In this document: positions 22,890 to 34,497 of the stretch, in pieces
Position numbering within the stretch: the first letter of the stretch is position 1
Layout of the letters: each line of letters starts with the position of its first letter
From: Pohlia nutans
Lineage: Eukaryota > Streptophyta > Bryopsida > Bryales > Mniaceae
Reading direction: 5' to 3'
DNA: 64,000 nucleotides
Assembly (NCBI GenBank): GCA_022496805.1
Contig: CM040103.1
Coordinates: 20,746,820 to 20,810,819 of the forward strand
Made by a program: the position numbers and the translations under genes
The notes under the pieces: generated by a model
Database searches by the model: none
Seen by the model: the letters and a program-made list of their open reading frames with translations, nothing else
Told to the model about the DNA's origin: nothing

Positions 22890-23428
22890 CATGAAAGATT
22901 GCAATTTCAAGTATCCAAAAAGTCTAGGGCTCAAATCTGCATACTTGGATTATCACATTGTTTGGTTCATAATTTTTCATAGATAGTCAATAACATTATG
23001 GATTTATGACAAAAACTTCAACATAATTGGAAGATATTTGAAATGTTTACAAATCTTATCATATAAAAAAGATAAAAATTCAAAATAAGTATATTTTGGA
23101 CAAATTTCATATCAAAAATTATATTTAATGTAGATAAAGTTATGTTCACAAGTAGTTTAAAAATGAAAGTGAAGAAATAAAAAAAAGAAGCATGATTGGA
23201 GCATTTTTAGAAAGCCATTTTTATTTTGAACATTCAAAATTTCAAATTTCTTAACGATGTAAAATTTTGAAATGAAGTCTATTTTCCAATCCCAATGGTC
23301 AAAAGATGTATCATAACCTAATTTAAACATCTTATAATAAAGCTCCAACAAAGTTTAAACTCTTAATTTTTTGAAACCTTTGACCAAAAAGCATCTAAAA
23401 AATAGATGGTTGGTCCATTGGGGGTTAA
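22890..23428. mobile_element. Subfamily B element, second copy
   Basis: Shares GATTATCACATTG, GGAAGATATTTGAAATGTTTAC, CATGATTGGAGCAT and GGTCAAAAGATGTATCATAAC with 10756-11300, and ends GGGGGTTAA. The left border is unclear. Confidence 0.5.
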
Positions 23429-24950
23429 TAATGTAATGACCTCTACTGATGGAATCTAAAAATTAAAACTCTACAGTTTTCATTATAAATATGAATCAAT
23501 CCCAAAACATTCATCTGAATAATACTTTGAAATCATAATGGATTTTCTCAAAATCGTCACTTTGAGGAGCACTCTATGACCTTCGCGTAAGCGTCTCTTG
23601 CTTTTTTGGGCTTAAAAACATCATTGCTTTTGATGTGTTATAGGTCTAAGTTTAAGTGAGGTATAGGAAACACAACTGTACAATCTTGTAGTATACATGT
23701 TGTACATAATGTGGATCAAATTTGGAGTCATTTGGCCACTTAGATTGCAAGATCATAGTGTTTTAGTGTAAAAAAGGATGCTGAAATTTTCCTAGCAGCA
23801 TAGTTAGAGATGAAATTTGTTTTCAAGAATTACTCAAATGAAAAATCTTTCAACTATAAAGTAGTTCAAAATTATCATATAAATTTTTAAATCATCATAT
23901 AGAGTACACATTTCCAACAACCTTTCAAGCTTTGTAATTGACTTTTGACGTGTTTGTAGCATTTTTGGAATAAGTCAATTACAAATTTGTAAATCAATAG
24001 ATTAGCTATGAATGAAAGTTTTATTGTTTATTATTTATTATTTAAAAACAATTTAACTGAATTACTTCAAATTTTAGAGTGATATTATTTACCATTCAAT
24101 ATATAAATAATTCAACTTCCATTGTATTTCTTGTTCCGTAATAAGTTCCCTTCAAAAAGATTTTAAACTCTTTATAATATGACAATAAGTCCAAACATAA
24201 AATATTTTGTTTTTAAAATGCTAAGTATTGAACTTGTCGAGGTACTATTATAGTGCAGTTGTATATCAATCTATATATCCATTAAATTCATTGCTCAAGC
24301 AATTATATTTTTAAAAGTGAAACATAGTTTTAGTTTCATAAGTTCATCTAATTAAATACTTGCAAAAGGGTCAATTTTAGTAGCATCATAAATTTGGAAA
24401 TCATAGGCCAACGCTCTTTACAACTATTGAATTGTTTACTTTATTTTTTAACATTATTAATTTATTTATAAGTTTAATAACATGTAAACCCTTTGAACAT
24501 TCTAAAACTGAAGGGAATCAACAAAACAATGAATAAAATATAGTGTTATTATTCTCCTAATTTAGGGAACCATCTCAATGAATAAATCTAAAATAGAATT
24601 TTAATCTTTTAATTTTGTATCTATAATTTAAAATTTTGATTCTAAATTTTCATCATGTATCTAAATGTAAAAAAAAGAACCCAATTTTATGAACTTAAAA
24701 GTCATTTATTTCAGGTTTAATACATTATAGATCAAATTTTGAATGTTCATCTCTCACATTAACTTATCATCTTATCAAGAAATTAAAAAACATGTTTCTA
24801 GTTCTCATACAATCTACAATCTTAATGCCTTACAGATCAAATTTTGAATACTGATCTCTTACATTAACTTATCATCTTATAAAAAATGAAAAAGAAACAT
24901 ATTTCTAGTTCTATTAGATGATGTTTGTAGTACTCATGAGTAGAATGGAA
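23429..24950. other. AT-rich intergenic DNA
   Basis: No gene or bounded element recognised. A short internal direct repeat (ATCAAATTTTGAAT followed by CACATTAACTTATCATCTTA or a close variant) occurs near 24732 and 24836. Confidence 0.4.
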
Positions 24951-24954
24951 TTTT

Positions 24955-25175
24955 TTGGGATTATCTTGCAATAGAATCCATGCCCTACTTACCTCAATTA
25001 TGTACTTGGTGAGAGTGAATTAAGTTTGTCCATGCCATACTTCCCTCTTTCAATACCATCAAATTGTCAGCTTTTTCTTTTCTGAGGAGCTTCTTTTGGT
25101 GCTTCTAACACATTGACAATTCAATTCAATGTAAGCTTGGTGTAAGTTCATTAGAATACTTCAAAACCTATGCAC
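24955..25175 (-). pseudogene. Decayed duplicate of the exon at 29159-29354
   Basis: Minus-strand similarity to 29215-29440 (AGTTTGTCCATGCCAT, ACCATCAAATTGTCAGC, GTAAGCTTGGTGTAAGTTCATT) including the flanking intron side. The frame is broken and the protein family is unknown. Confidence 0.5.
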
Positions 25176-25218
25176 TCTTTAAAAACTTTAATTTAGCCTA
25201 AGCTAGTTGATCGAAATC

Positions 25219-25768
25219 TTAACCCCTAAATGCCCGAGGGGTATTGGACAAAACATAGATGTGTTATAATATGTGCCTTCCATATGTTTGATGAAGGTTG
25301 GTTCAATAGACAAAATGTAGAGTATCATCTTTACAAATTATCCATACGGTCAAACTTCCAAAATAATCTTTAGATCATTTTTTAATGAATTTAAAAGCAT
25401 TAACCTTCGAAAATTTGTATAAATTATAATTTTCAATTTTAGAGTTCAAAATTTAGTACGATTGGTTAAAGTTGGGCTATCTATCGTAAACTTCAAAAAA
25501 GCAAGAGAAATGATGGAGGAATCATCATTACTTTCCCCAAATAGCAAATTTTGTAACACTAAGACAATGTTGAGGTGATCTACTTTGAAAAATTCTCCCG
25601 GGTGGAGTTTAACTCGGATTGCCATAATTCAAATTGGGTTGGAAAGTAGACTTGATGTAGTATTTTAAAATATTTTTTATTTTTTCAAAAGAATATTATT
25701 TTGTTCCGGGCAGCCCGTTTGTTCCGGGCAGCGACCAGAAAATGGTCGCTCGGGAGCTTAGGGGTTAA
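25219..25768. mobile_element. TTAACCCCTAAA-end element with ~20-bp TIR
   Basis: 550 bp. The left end is TTAACCCCTAAATGCCCGAG and the right end, as reverse complement, is TTAACCCCTAAGCTCCCGAG. No coding content. It contains a GTTCCGGGCAGC direct repeat near 25708-25733. Confidence 0.65.
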
Positions 25769-26670
25769 ACTCAAAAAGCAAATCGTTTGTCATAGTGCTA
25801 AATATACCAAACTTCCAAATTTTATCTACCCGGGTAGCGCACTCTCAAAAATTTATCAAACCATGTGAGAAAGAATGTAGGGTATCTTTTATTTATTTGT
25901 GAGAAAATTTATACAATTCTTATATTATAAAGAAGGACCTCTTCAATTACAAAGTTGTGTGTAAAAAAAAATAAGGGTACCATATAATGCATCAGTTTAT
26001 CTAATTATTTTAGTCTAAAATAGGGTTGGGAATAGTAAGTAGAGAAAAAATATTGAGGCAGAAGTATACAATGCATTTTATGGTGGTCAACGGATGAAAA
26101 ACTATCCATTTTCAATCCAAAATTCCCAAAATGAAAAATTTGGTATTCTTTGCTTTGTGCGTTGTATCTTTGATTTTTGCTTAGGATTTGCTTCTGGTTT
26201 TTGGAATTCTAGTAGTAGAATCTTGGGGTCAAATATAAAAATTATAAAGAACATAGGGTACCAGAAACTAGTTCACTTGCGACTTTATAAATACAAATAG
26301 GGTCATCTAAAATGACAAAATTTAGATTTATTTGTATTAATAGGGTGTAAAGAATTGATAAATAGCCCCATGATATATATCCTTCCGTCGCAGATGGGTT
26401 ACTAAATACATGTATGAGTGCCCTACTCGGGTTTACCAATAATATTGTATGCATATTGCTAAATATACCAAACTTTCAAATTTCATCAATATTATTGCAT
26501 GCAGTGTATTGGGTTCTAAGGATTCAGTACCAAAAGTACGTGTGCTCTTATTGCCATTGGCAATTTTTGAATCCTAGATTTGGCAATTATTCATATTGTC
26601 CTCTTTGAATCCTAGAAGCACAAAATATTATGAAAAATTACTTAGCATTAGGAGGTTGTTGTCTCACAGC
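25769..26670. other. AT-rich intergenic DNA
   Basis: Nothing recognised with confidence. Short frames at 26094-26300 and 26242-26608 look random. Confidence 0.4.
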
Positions 26671-27602
26671 TTAACCCTTAAAGGTCAGTAGGGGACCATA
26701 TGTACGATCACGTATTTCACTTTTAACATACAAAAAATGTACTAAAATTTAACAAGACATATACCTTTGGATTGAATATTCTTCAACTAACATTTTTTGT
26801 TTGGAGGTCCTTTCAATACCTCATCCTTATCATGCTCAAATACAACACCATACATGTAGAATACATGACCATTTTGCAACTTCTAAGGCATGTAGTAGGT
26901 GCAATAATGATCTAAACTAAAATTGTCATGTGTTATTGGATCGGGCTCAGCACAAGTACAAACTTTCGTAACTAGAGTATACATCAATTCTTACACCTTG
27001 TATGTCAAATACACAAAAAATACCATGTTGCAACCAAAATGTGGCTTCTCAGACCTTTAACCCCTAAACGTCCAGGCATCCAGTTTCTGGACGTTTGTTG
27101 GTCAAACCCAATTTTGATCTTGAAGACGACTTTTGTTGCTAATACACCCAACTAAGAAAATGAAGTTTATTAAGTCTAGTTTGAACTCCACTTTTCAAAT
27201 CTTAAAATTCCAATTATTGAGTATTTTATTGCTTGTGCAAGCTTTGTAGCTCAAGGTTTGAATTACACTACATAGGATGTTCACCTTTCGAATTTCAAAA
27301 TTTAAATAAAAAATTTCTATGGAAAACATATCATGTGATTCTCCATTGTAATTTGTACCTGCTCCCAAAAAAATATTAAATTTTTAAAGCTTTTTTGTAA
27401 TAAAAATTATTTTTTGAAGTATTTGACTTAAAAATTTGTTAAAAAGGCCGTATTAAATCAAAAAAATCTGAAAATTTCAAGACTTATAGGAAACATTCAA
27501 TTCCATGCATGAAAAATATTACAAAATATATTTTGATAAATCTTGAAGGCTAAATTGTGTAGTTTGACTTTCCTACAAAGGAGTGGTACGTTTAAGGGTT
27601 AA
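26671..27602. mobile_element. Two abutting TTAACCCCTAAA-end elements
   Basis: The first runs about 26671-27060 (ends TTAACCCTTAAAGGTC and GACCTTTAA). The second runs 27059-27602 (TTAACCCCTAAACGTCCAGG to GGTACGTTTAAGGGTTAA). They share the TTAA at their junction. Neither encodes protein. Confidence 0.5.
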
Positions 27603-27636
27603 GGGTTAAGCACCAAATTCAAACAGAACCAACTTT

Positions 27637-28496
27637 GTACAGTACCCGGAAGCAATGTTACGTAATTCCTTCTTCTACGTATCAAAGAACTCTTTATACT
27701 ATAAAATGTAATTGGATTTTTTCATCTTGCATGTTTTGTATTAAATTCTTGCATGATTCCAAGCAAGCATACTAGATTTGGGTTTAATAGAAGCAAAATT
27801 TGGTTTTTGGTGGATTTCAAAAGTCCAATTTCTTGATTTTATATGATAATGTATTGAAAACAATTCGTGATGAATTTTTATAATTTTATTGCATAAGTAT
27901 TTTGGAAATATCTATACGCACCTTTCATATCAAGGAACATTCCATTCATTAACAAAAACATTCTCAATGAAGAATTCAATGTGAAGAATTGCATGCCCAA
28001 ATTTTGTAAAATAGATATCTTTTTATTATAACTAAAGTTTGCTACATGATCTTCACATTGTAACTAACTTGGTATAGTTAAGCATGATAGTACAATTACT
28101 TTGCCAAAATTTACTTATAATAAAAAGATATCTATTTTACAAAATTAGAGCATGCGATTCATCACAATGAACTCTTCATAGAGGATGAATGGGGTGTTCC
28201 TTGATATGAAAGTTGCATATAGATATTTCCAACACACCTATGCAATAAAATTATAAAAATTCATCACCAATTGTTTCAATAAATTATCACGTAAAATCAA
28301 GAAATTGGACTTTTAAAATCCACCAAAAATGGGATTTTTCTTTTTATAAACCCAAATTTGGCATGCTTGCTTGGAATCATGCATAAATTGAATATTAAAT
28401 ATGCAAGATGAAAAAAACCAATTATATTTGATATTATGAAGAGTTCTTTGAAACGCAAAAGAGGGAATTACGTAACAATGCTTCCGGGTACTGTAC
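27637..28496. repeat. ~860-bp hairpin element with ~385-bp arms
   Basis: 27637-~28031 and ~28114-28496 are near-complete reverse complements around an ~80-nt loop. The outer ends are GTACAGTACCCGGAAGCA and TGCTTCCGGGTACTGTAC. Paired landmarks include GATTCCAAGCAAGCAT/ATGCTTGCTTGGAATC and AAAATAGATATCTTTTTATTATA with its complement. A fold-back transposon or inverted duplication; a transcript would form long double-stranded RNA. Confidence 0.85.
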
Positions 28497-28850
28497 ATAA
28501 TATATTCAAGACCAAGATAATATTAATAGAACATAATATATTCAAGACCAAGATAATATTAATAGAACAATGCCAAACATAAACATATTCAAGACCAAGA
28601 TAATATTAATAGAACATAATATATTCAAGACCAAGATAATATTAATAGAACAATGCCAAACATAAACATATTCAAGACCAAGATAATATTAATAGAACAA
28701 TGAAAAACATAAACACTTCCGGGTACTGTACATAATATATTCAAGAACAATGAAAAACATAAACACTTCCGGGTACTGTACATAATATATTCAAGACCAA
28801 GATAATATTAATAGAACAATGAAAAACATAAACATAATTCTGAAAGTGGT
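28497..28850 (+). repeat. Complex tandem array that includes the hairpin end
   Basis: Multiple copies of ATATTCAAGACCAAGATAAT and TTAATAGAACAATG(C/A)(C/A)AAACAT, mixed with two further copies of CTTCCGGGTACTGTAC, the outer terminus of the hairpin. The array must have amplified after the hairpin existed. Confidence 0.8.
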
Positions 28851-29158
28851 TGATTTAAAAAAGTTAGAGTTGGACAATGATTTTATAAGCACGTCATGTA
28901 CATTCAATATCAAAGCAACTTGCAAGTTGGAATTGCCCGTATTATGTAGTCTATCATGGGTCTAATTTCTATATAATGTAAGACAACTTTATTCCATCAT
29001 CTTACCAAAAATCATTTTTCTTTTGTGGACTCTTGACTTCTTCTACATAGGTAGACAAACTACTTCCAACTTCCACAACTCTTTATTCACAACGATCTCC
29101 ATGCAAGCATTACATGGTTGGCATACAATTCATGTTTTGGTTCAATATATGAACTAAA

Positions 29159-32100
29159 TTAATACTTTTCAGTTGAAAGATATTTCCTAGGGTTGTCATT
29201 CAACGGAATCCATCGCTCGTTCCATTGTTTTCTCTCTTCCGAAATCAAGTAGTCTAGGTAGTTTGAAAGAGGGAAGTTTGTCCAAGCCATCATTCCTTCT
29301 TTTAGTACCATCAACTTGTCAGCCTTCCTCGCGGCTTCTTGTGCTGTACCTAATACATCCAAAATACAATTCACGGTAATTTATGGTAAGCTTGGATGTA
29401 AGTTCATTTGAATGTCCCACCTCAACCTATGTCCTCATAAGAAACTCACTTTAATTTAGCTTAAATAAATCCTTTGTTTATAATTACATTCTAGAACCCA
29501 AATAGCATATCACCTACACAAGTCAACTGTATTCAAAATCTATTCACGCAATTATTGCAAGCAATGAAATCCATCAAATGTATCATCGTTTGCATGATTG
29601 TGGTGTGTGGATCTAGGTTCCGGCTTCGTACCAAAAGTAGATGTGCCTTTGGTGGCATCGACAACCTTTGGATCCTTTGGGTCTCGAATCATTCCGCGCT
29701 TAAGCGAAACGTCGCAAAACCATCTCGTTTTTCCTTTGTGTTGCCCTCTTTTGATCCTACAAGTACATGACACCATGAAATTTTATTTAAAAACACTTGA
29801 ATGATATTAGAAGATGGTTAATTTAGGATTGAGCATCGAATTCACACAAACATCGTTCAAAGTATATATTAATATTGATCAATATGAGTTTAAGGCAATA
29901 TCCAGTAACAAATGCAAGTTAGAGGTCGTATTAACTTATACTTACTCGTAGGACTTGACGTTCCTGTAATTTGAGATTTCAACACCTTGTAAATCACGAT
30001 CTTTGAAATGTTGCCTACCACTGTTCCAAATACAATTACACAACATGTCACTAATTTAAGAACAAACCGGTCAACAATCATTGATGTTATTTCATCCATA
30101 TCTACAACACGACTGTTATTCTTGACATTTGCACAATACGTACTATTGATTTAAATACCCTGTTAACACAGGTGTCCAAGTTAATTTCAATAGATTGACC
30201 CCCGAGAAAATATGGTGGTTTAACTTACTTAAGTCTCAAATGGGCTAACAGGGCATCTCAATGAAGTTCTTTCCATCTGCGGACTTCCACTCCCTTTTCA
30301 AGTTTCTTCAATTCCTCGTTCTCCTGCACTGGCAGATGACAATTAAATGGCAACAATTAACAAACCTTTAGATTATCTAGAAATCACAGCACAGAATTCA
30401 GTTATTGATAAATTCTGCTTTTGCAGGTGACTCATGTAATGCAAGAATTATTCATGTAATTAATGTTTACCATTCAAGGTTCAGGTTCTCCAGATTGTGA
30501 ATTTTTATCATATGGGGGCTGTACTAAACATGTACAAGTATACATGAGTGCACAAATGGGTATATTAAGTATACGTACAATAAACATATTTAGAGTTGAA
30601 AATATTGACGTCTACTTACATTAAACATATATTGTTTAGAACGGGATAAATTTGTATACAAAGGTTTTTAAACAAATAACTTCTTCAGTTGTATATAGAG
30701 GATTTTTAGAGGGGTTCATGAATGCACGTGATTCTCAAACATAATGTAGAGTGCACCCTTAAGGATCATATCGATTCCAACGAACATTTAAGCTAATACA
30801 ACTTCAAACCATGAGCAAGGCAAGTATGCAGGAATGGTAGCACACATAATTACACTAGTAGAAATCTTGTCCAATGTATCTCAAAATCAATTTCAAGTCA
30901 CTAATGACATCATGTTGTAACGGACATGTAATCGTTAAAAACATGTCACATTGAACAAGATTTCTATTAGTGTTGTACCATAGTATTCGTGGACTGATCA
31001 ATTAACAGGACCTCAACCTATTGACATGCCGTGGCACTTCAAAGACCCAAGCAAAACTCAAGTAAAAAAAAGGCGATTCAAAGCTAGGGATCTTAAATAC
31101 AATATTCATGCATGACTGTTTGCCTTCGTGAACCAGAGCAAAGAGATTGAAGGCATCCCATGCATCTCTTTCGTTCGTGAACTCTCCTGTACACACGTTA
31201 TGCATCCATCATTAGTCAGTAGTGAGTTTGTTAACCCCTAAACGTCCTAGCGTCCACAAACTGAATCACAGATTTGAAGCCTTGTAACTTTCTCATAGAG
31301 CCTCAGATGATTTTCATCCGAGTCACATTTGAAAGCCTATTAAATTCTCTTCCAATTACAATAAATCTCTTGTGGTGGGGAGTTGTTGATAATATTGGAG
31401 AGGCCTCCAACTACAAGTATGTCTAATTTGTTTGGTAGATTTTATGCTTGCAATGGTCTTCTCATGTACACCTCAATCATGCTAATATCTACTTTTGAGG
31501 CTAGAATCTACTTCTGTTCAAAAGGTTGGTACGTTTAGGGGTTAATTGGTATGATATTATAGCATATGGATTGAGCATATGTAGATAATTAACAAGCTGT
31601 TGTATTAAGGATCAAACTGACCGTATGTTTTAGATGGAACAGAAGTGAAAATATAGTACCCAGTGTAACGAACTTCTTGTTGTCCGATTCTGGAAGATCT
31701 TTGGGTTTGAAGTACGCCACAAAACTTTTTCTAGAACCTTCTCGCCTGCATACATTCATCACGACTAACAATCTCCATTCAGCTCCATACTAATTATCAA
31801 AGAACAAGCAGTCATAACATTCAGTACCCTTCATGCCGGCCCATTGCTTTTCCTTCATACACTGTCTTCATCACCTTGAGCCTCCACGTGTTCATTTAGC
31901 TACAGACTAATGAAGTACCGTTGAGTGTGGAATAATCCACACCATCTACTATAGAGTCAAAGCAAAGACTATGCATGCTGCTAAATATTAACCCTTGAAA
32001 GTCCAAAGAGCCCTTTTCCGACCTATTGTACACCAGTATTCTCTTGTATTTAACATGGTTCCATATCTCCTATGAGTTTAAGATAAAAAGTGAAGTCAAA

Positions 32101-32868
32101 ATTCACGTCAAAATGATTTTAATGAGTTATTGGGGTCTTAGATATGCATCAACGTATCTACTACCGGTATCCCCAGTAGCCCCTTAAGGGTTAGGCCCAC
32201 TTTATACACAAGCTAGGGCTGGATGGAAGGCTGGCCCGATTCAATCCGTCTCAAATTTAGAGTTCGTGCCATGACAAACCTTATCCCGATTGCATCAAAG
32301 ATTTGGCGCTAAAAACATGCCAAATAGGACGCCACGTAGGAAAATTTGCTCCTTCCGGCCCAACCCTAGTATAAAACCCTTGGGCTAAATTTGAAAAAAT
32401 CGAGAGATCCTATTGGTTGAAATTTGAAGAGTTCGGGCCAGCCCTCAATCCGGCCCCAAGTACAAAGTGGGCCTTAATATGGTAGCTACAACTGAATGTT
32501 AGTATTATTATAACTGACACCTCTTAAATAATATGAGGACTATTAACAATCACTAGTAGCAGAATTGTCATTTTTTATTCCCCACTTTGTAAAAACACTG
32601 AATAGTGACAGAATATTGTGCTTAGATTTCTGTCTTCCTGTGACCAAAACCACTCACCAACATCGATGAAACCCATGTGCCAGGCGCGGTTTCATTTCTT
32701 TTCCGTTTATAGTAAGTGAAAAGCAACACATTTCCTACTAGTGAATTAATGACGAGAGGGAAGATTTTTAGATACTCACTTTACCACACCATGATGTTTG
32801 TCAACTTTGGGCCGAGGTGCTTTCGTTTTGCTACCATCTGTGCTCGTGACGCTTAATGATCTCTCCAT
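29159..32868 (-). CDS. Possible unrecognised multi-exon gene, probably degraded
   Basis: Scattered exon-like stretches on the minus strand. There is a start at 32868 (MERSLSVTSTDGSKTKAPRP) with donor GTGAGT near 32779. An exon at ~31783-31657 (EWRLLVVMNVCRREGS, KSFVAYFKPKDLPE) joins in frame to ~31186-31090 (GEFTNERDAWDAFNLFALVH). A segment near 30320 reads ENEELKKLEKGVEVRRWKEL, and one at 29354-29159 reads GTAQEAARKADKLMVLKEG. I do not recognise a domain. The first join is out of phase and later pieces contain stops. A hAT-type MITE, a CACTA MITE, a TTAACCCC-end element and a truncated CATAAC-family MITE occupy its introns. Confidence 0.25.
30513..30762. mobile_element. hAT-type MITE, third copy
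   Basis: About 250 bp, in the same orientation as 4130-4359. It shares GTACTAAACATGTACAAGT, GAAAATATTGACGTCTAC and GTGATTCTCAAACATAATGT. Flanks TTATCATA and GGATCATA agree at 6 of 8 positions. Confidence 0.65.
30853..30972. mobile_element. Small CACTA-type MITE
   Basis: 120 bp with ends CACTAGTAGAAATCTTGTCC and GAACAAGATTTCTATTAGTG. Flanks TTA and TTG are an imperfect 3-bp duplication. Confidence 0.65.
31231..31545. mobile_element. TTAACCCCTAAACGT element with perfect 15-bp TIR
   Basis: 315 bp. TTAACCCCTAAACGT opens the element and its exact reverse complement closes it. This is the cleanest example of the abundant end sequence. Confidence 0.78.
31813..31960. mobile_element. Truncated CATAACATTCAGTA-family MITE
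   Basis: Left end CATAACATTCAGTACCCTT, then CCACGTGTTCATTTAGCTAC and GTGTGGAATAATCCACAC, parallel to the intact copies. The right terminus is missing. Confidence 0.5.
31988..32193. mobile_element. Short TTAACCC-end element
   Basis: About 206 bp, TTAACCCTTGAAAGTCC to CCCCTTAAGGGTTA. Non-coding; borders uncertain by a few bases. Confidence 0.4.
32551..32743. mobile_element. CACTA-type MITE, TSD AAT
   Basis: 193 bp with ends CACTAGTAGCAGAATTGTC and GAAATGTGTTGCTTTTC as its complement, flanked by AAT. The copy at 41990-42183 is its reverse complement along the whole length. Confidence 0.85.
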
Positions 32869-33284
32869 GTCCAGATGGAGCTTCAATGATCTCCTCAGAC
32901 GGGAAGAATGTTTGTATCAAGCGAGTAATCGCAAGTAAATGTGTGTACAGCAGATAAGAAACTTTGCCTCTCTGGATGAGTGCTACTTAATAATTATGCT
33001 ATTAGTATCGACTACTCGGAAACTCAAGGGTCACCGTTTACGTTCTGTCAGTGAGCCCTATCGATATTCCAAGGATAGTGTAACGCCATACTTAGGAATG
33101 TTCTGGAGTTGAATTCGAGCAAAGAAGTACTCTCCGGATGATCCATGTTCTAGTGCTGCAGCATCGCAAGGGTGCGCAATCTGAAGAAAACTGCCAGGCA
33201 TTATATTGGCAGAGGTACGTAGACGTGATCCCTAAACCCTAAACCGAAGGGCTCCGTGTAGACTAGTTGACACGGGATTCGGTG

Positions 33285-33656
33285 ATGGAGGTTGCCCCGG
33301 TGCTGTGTTCCAACCAGACTCAGCCAGCATCGAGTTTCAGGAAGGGCTCCGAGGCTTTTTCCAACGAAGAGGTCGACGCTATGGCAGCTTACGACGAAGT
33401 CGTCGTGCTGCTGGAGGGGGAGGGCGAACCAACCCCCACACTGGGACCAGTCATTTTTTGTTTCGCATTTTGGGGGTCTGGGTGCTTTTTTTGGAAATTT
33501 TAATTCTATATTTTGGGTCCGCGACCCCAAGTTAGTCTTAGACGACCCACCATGTTCAAAAATAGGGGCAAGCTTTTGTTTTTGTTTTTAATCTCTGGTC
33601 CCAGTGTGGGGGTTCGTTCTCCTAATCCCTGCTAGAGCTATCAAAGAAAATTTTAA
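33285..33656 (+). pseudogene. First-exon fragment of an unknown gene, interrupted by a MULE-type MITE
   Basis: ATG at 33285 begins MEVAPVLCSNQTQPASSFRK and continues SNEEVDAMAAYDEVVVLLE, where the element at 33417-33628 inserts. After the duplicated target (CTGCTAGAG) the frame resumes as LSKKIL before a GTGAGT donor at about 33657. A second copy of the same 5' end and upstream DNA lies at 59380-59503 and is also cut by a MITE. No domain recognised. No downstream exons found, so the gene is likely dead here. Confidence 0.45.
33417..33628. mobile_element. MULE-type MITE, 9-bp TSD (CTGCTGGAG/CTGCTAGAG), inside an exon
   Basis: 212 bp with inverted repeats around ACCCCCACACTGGGACCAG (left) and its complement (right). 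Flanks match at 8 of 9 bases. The interior is shared with 5956-6170 (GACCCCAAGTTAGTCTTAG, ACCCACCATGTTCAAAAATA). Confidence 0.82.
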
Positions 33657-33709
33657 TGTGAGTGAATACTATCGGAAGATCTGACACTGATATTCTTACT
33701 AGCCACTTA

Positions 33710-33910
33710 GGGCAGGCTTCCATGTGGGGATCGGTGTGGGTGGCCGGTTCTCAAAAGGAGGAAGTTCTACCGAAATGGGTGGAAACAGGAGGATCCAAGA
33801 GTATAGATTTCATTTGTACCAAAATGGGTGGAGCATGGGTGGTTCTTGAGACCTCAATTCTTGTCTTCTAGTGCCTTCCACTCAACCGATCCCCACATGG
33901 AAGGAGGCCC
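33710..33910. mobile_element. Tourist/Harbinger-like MITE, TSD TTA
   Basis: 201 bp with GGGC ends and an 18-bp inverted repeat, CTTCCATGTGGGGATCGG, near each end. TTA flanks both sides (33707-33709 and 33911-33913), the classical Harbinger target. Confidence 0.85.
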
Positions 33911-34156
33911 TTAGTCAGTATTACTATCAGATATTTTTGCCAGTTGGTAGAGGGATTCATTTGTGTGTAAGTTACATGTTCGTGTGTGTTCTGTGCAATG
34001 AAAAATGGAAGTTGTTGAACCATAATTACCTTGATCTTTTTGAAGAAAAAGAAAAAGTAAACTCCAATTTTTTTTTCCCAGGAGCCAACGATTCCTGAGC
34101 CAACAGAAAAATGTCACATAACAATAGATACACATACTTTAAGGTAAATGCTCCTT

Positions 34157-34389
34157 TTAACCCCTAAACGTTTGAACGTGTCTTTGCGGCCAGTAGAATA
34201 CATTGTATTTTGATTGTATTTGGAATGAATCCACACCTCTAATGGGTTTGAGGTCAAAAGAGAAATTGAAATTTAGATCAATGCAATTCGAACGAGCTAC
34301 TGAGATCCCAATTTAGAGTTTCTCGTTGGTAGAAAATCCCAATTATACGACAACGTATATACTATCTCCATGGAACGTTTAGGAGTTAA
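34157..34389. mobile_element. TTAACCCCTAAAC-end element, second copy of the 5692-5912 family
   Basis: 233 bp from TTAACCCCTAAACGTTTGAA to AACGTTTAGGAGTTAA; colinear with 5692-5912 throughout. Confidence 0.75.
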
Positions 34390-34445
34390 GATATAATTAC
34401 CTTATGTTGAATGATCTGCATGATGAGTTTGGCCACTAAAACCCA

Positions 34446-34497
34446 AATAGATAGATAGATATGAACTCCGGTCCTCTTTCGAGGCCGGCGTGAATAA
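34446..34497 (-). mobile_element. Retroposon 3' end with GATA tail (minus orientation)
   Basis: TAGATAGATAGATA is followed by ACTCCGGTCCTC...GAGGCCGGCGTGAAT, the reverse complement of the 12185-12239 insertion. No TSD found; the 5' extent to the right is unknown. Confidence 0.45.

Noticed and set aside
28497..28850. CRISPR-like direct repeats
   Set aside because: Repeats are nested and directly abutting without unique spacers, in plant nuclear DNA.
33225..33245. Telomere array (CCCTAAACCCTAAACC)
   Set aside because: Only two units; too short to be a telomere or an interstitial array.
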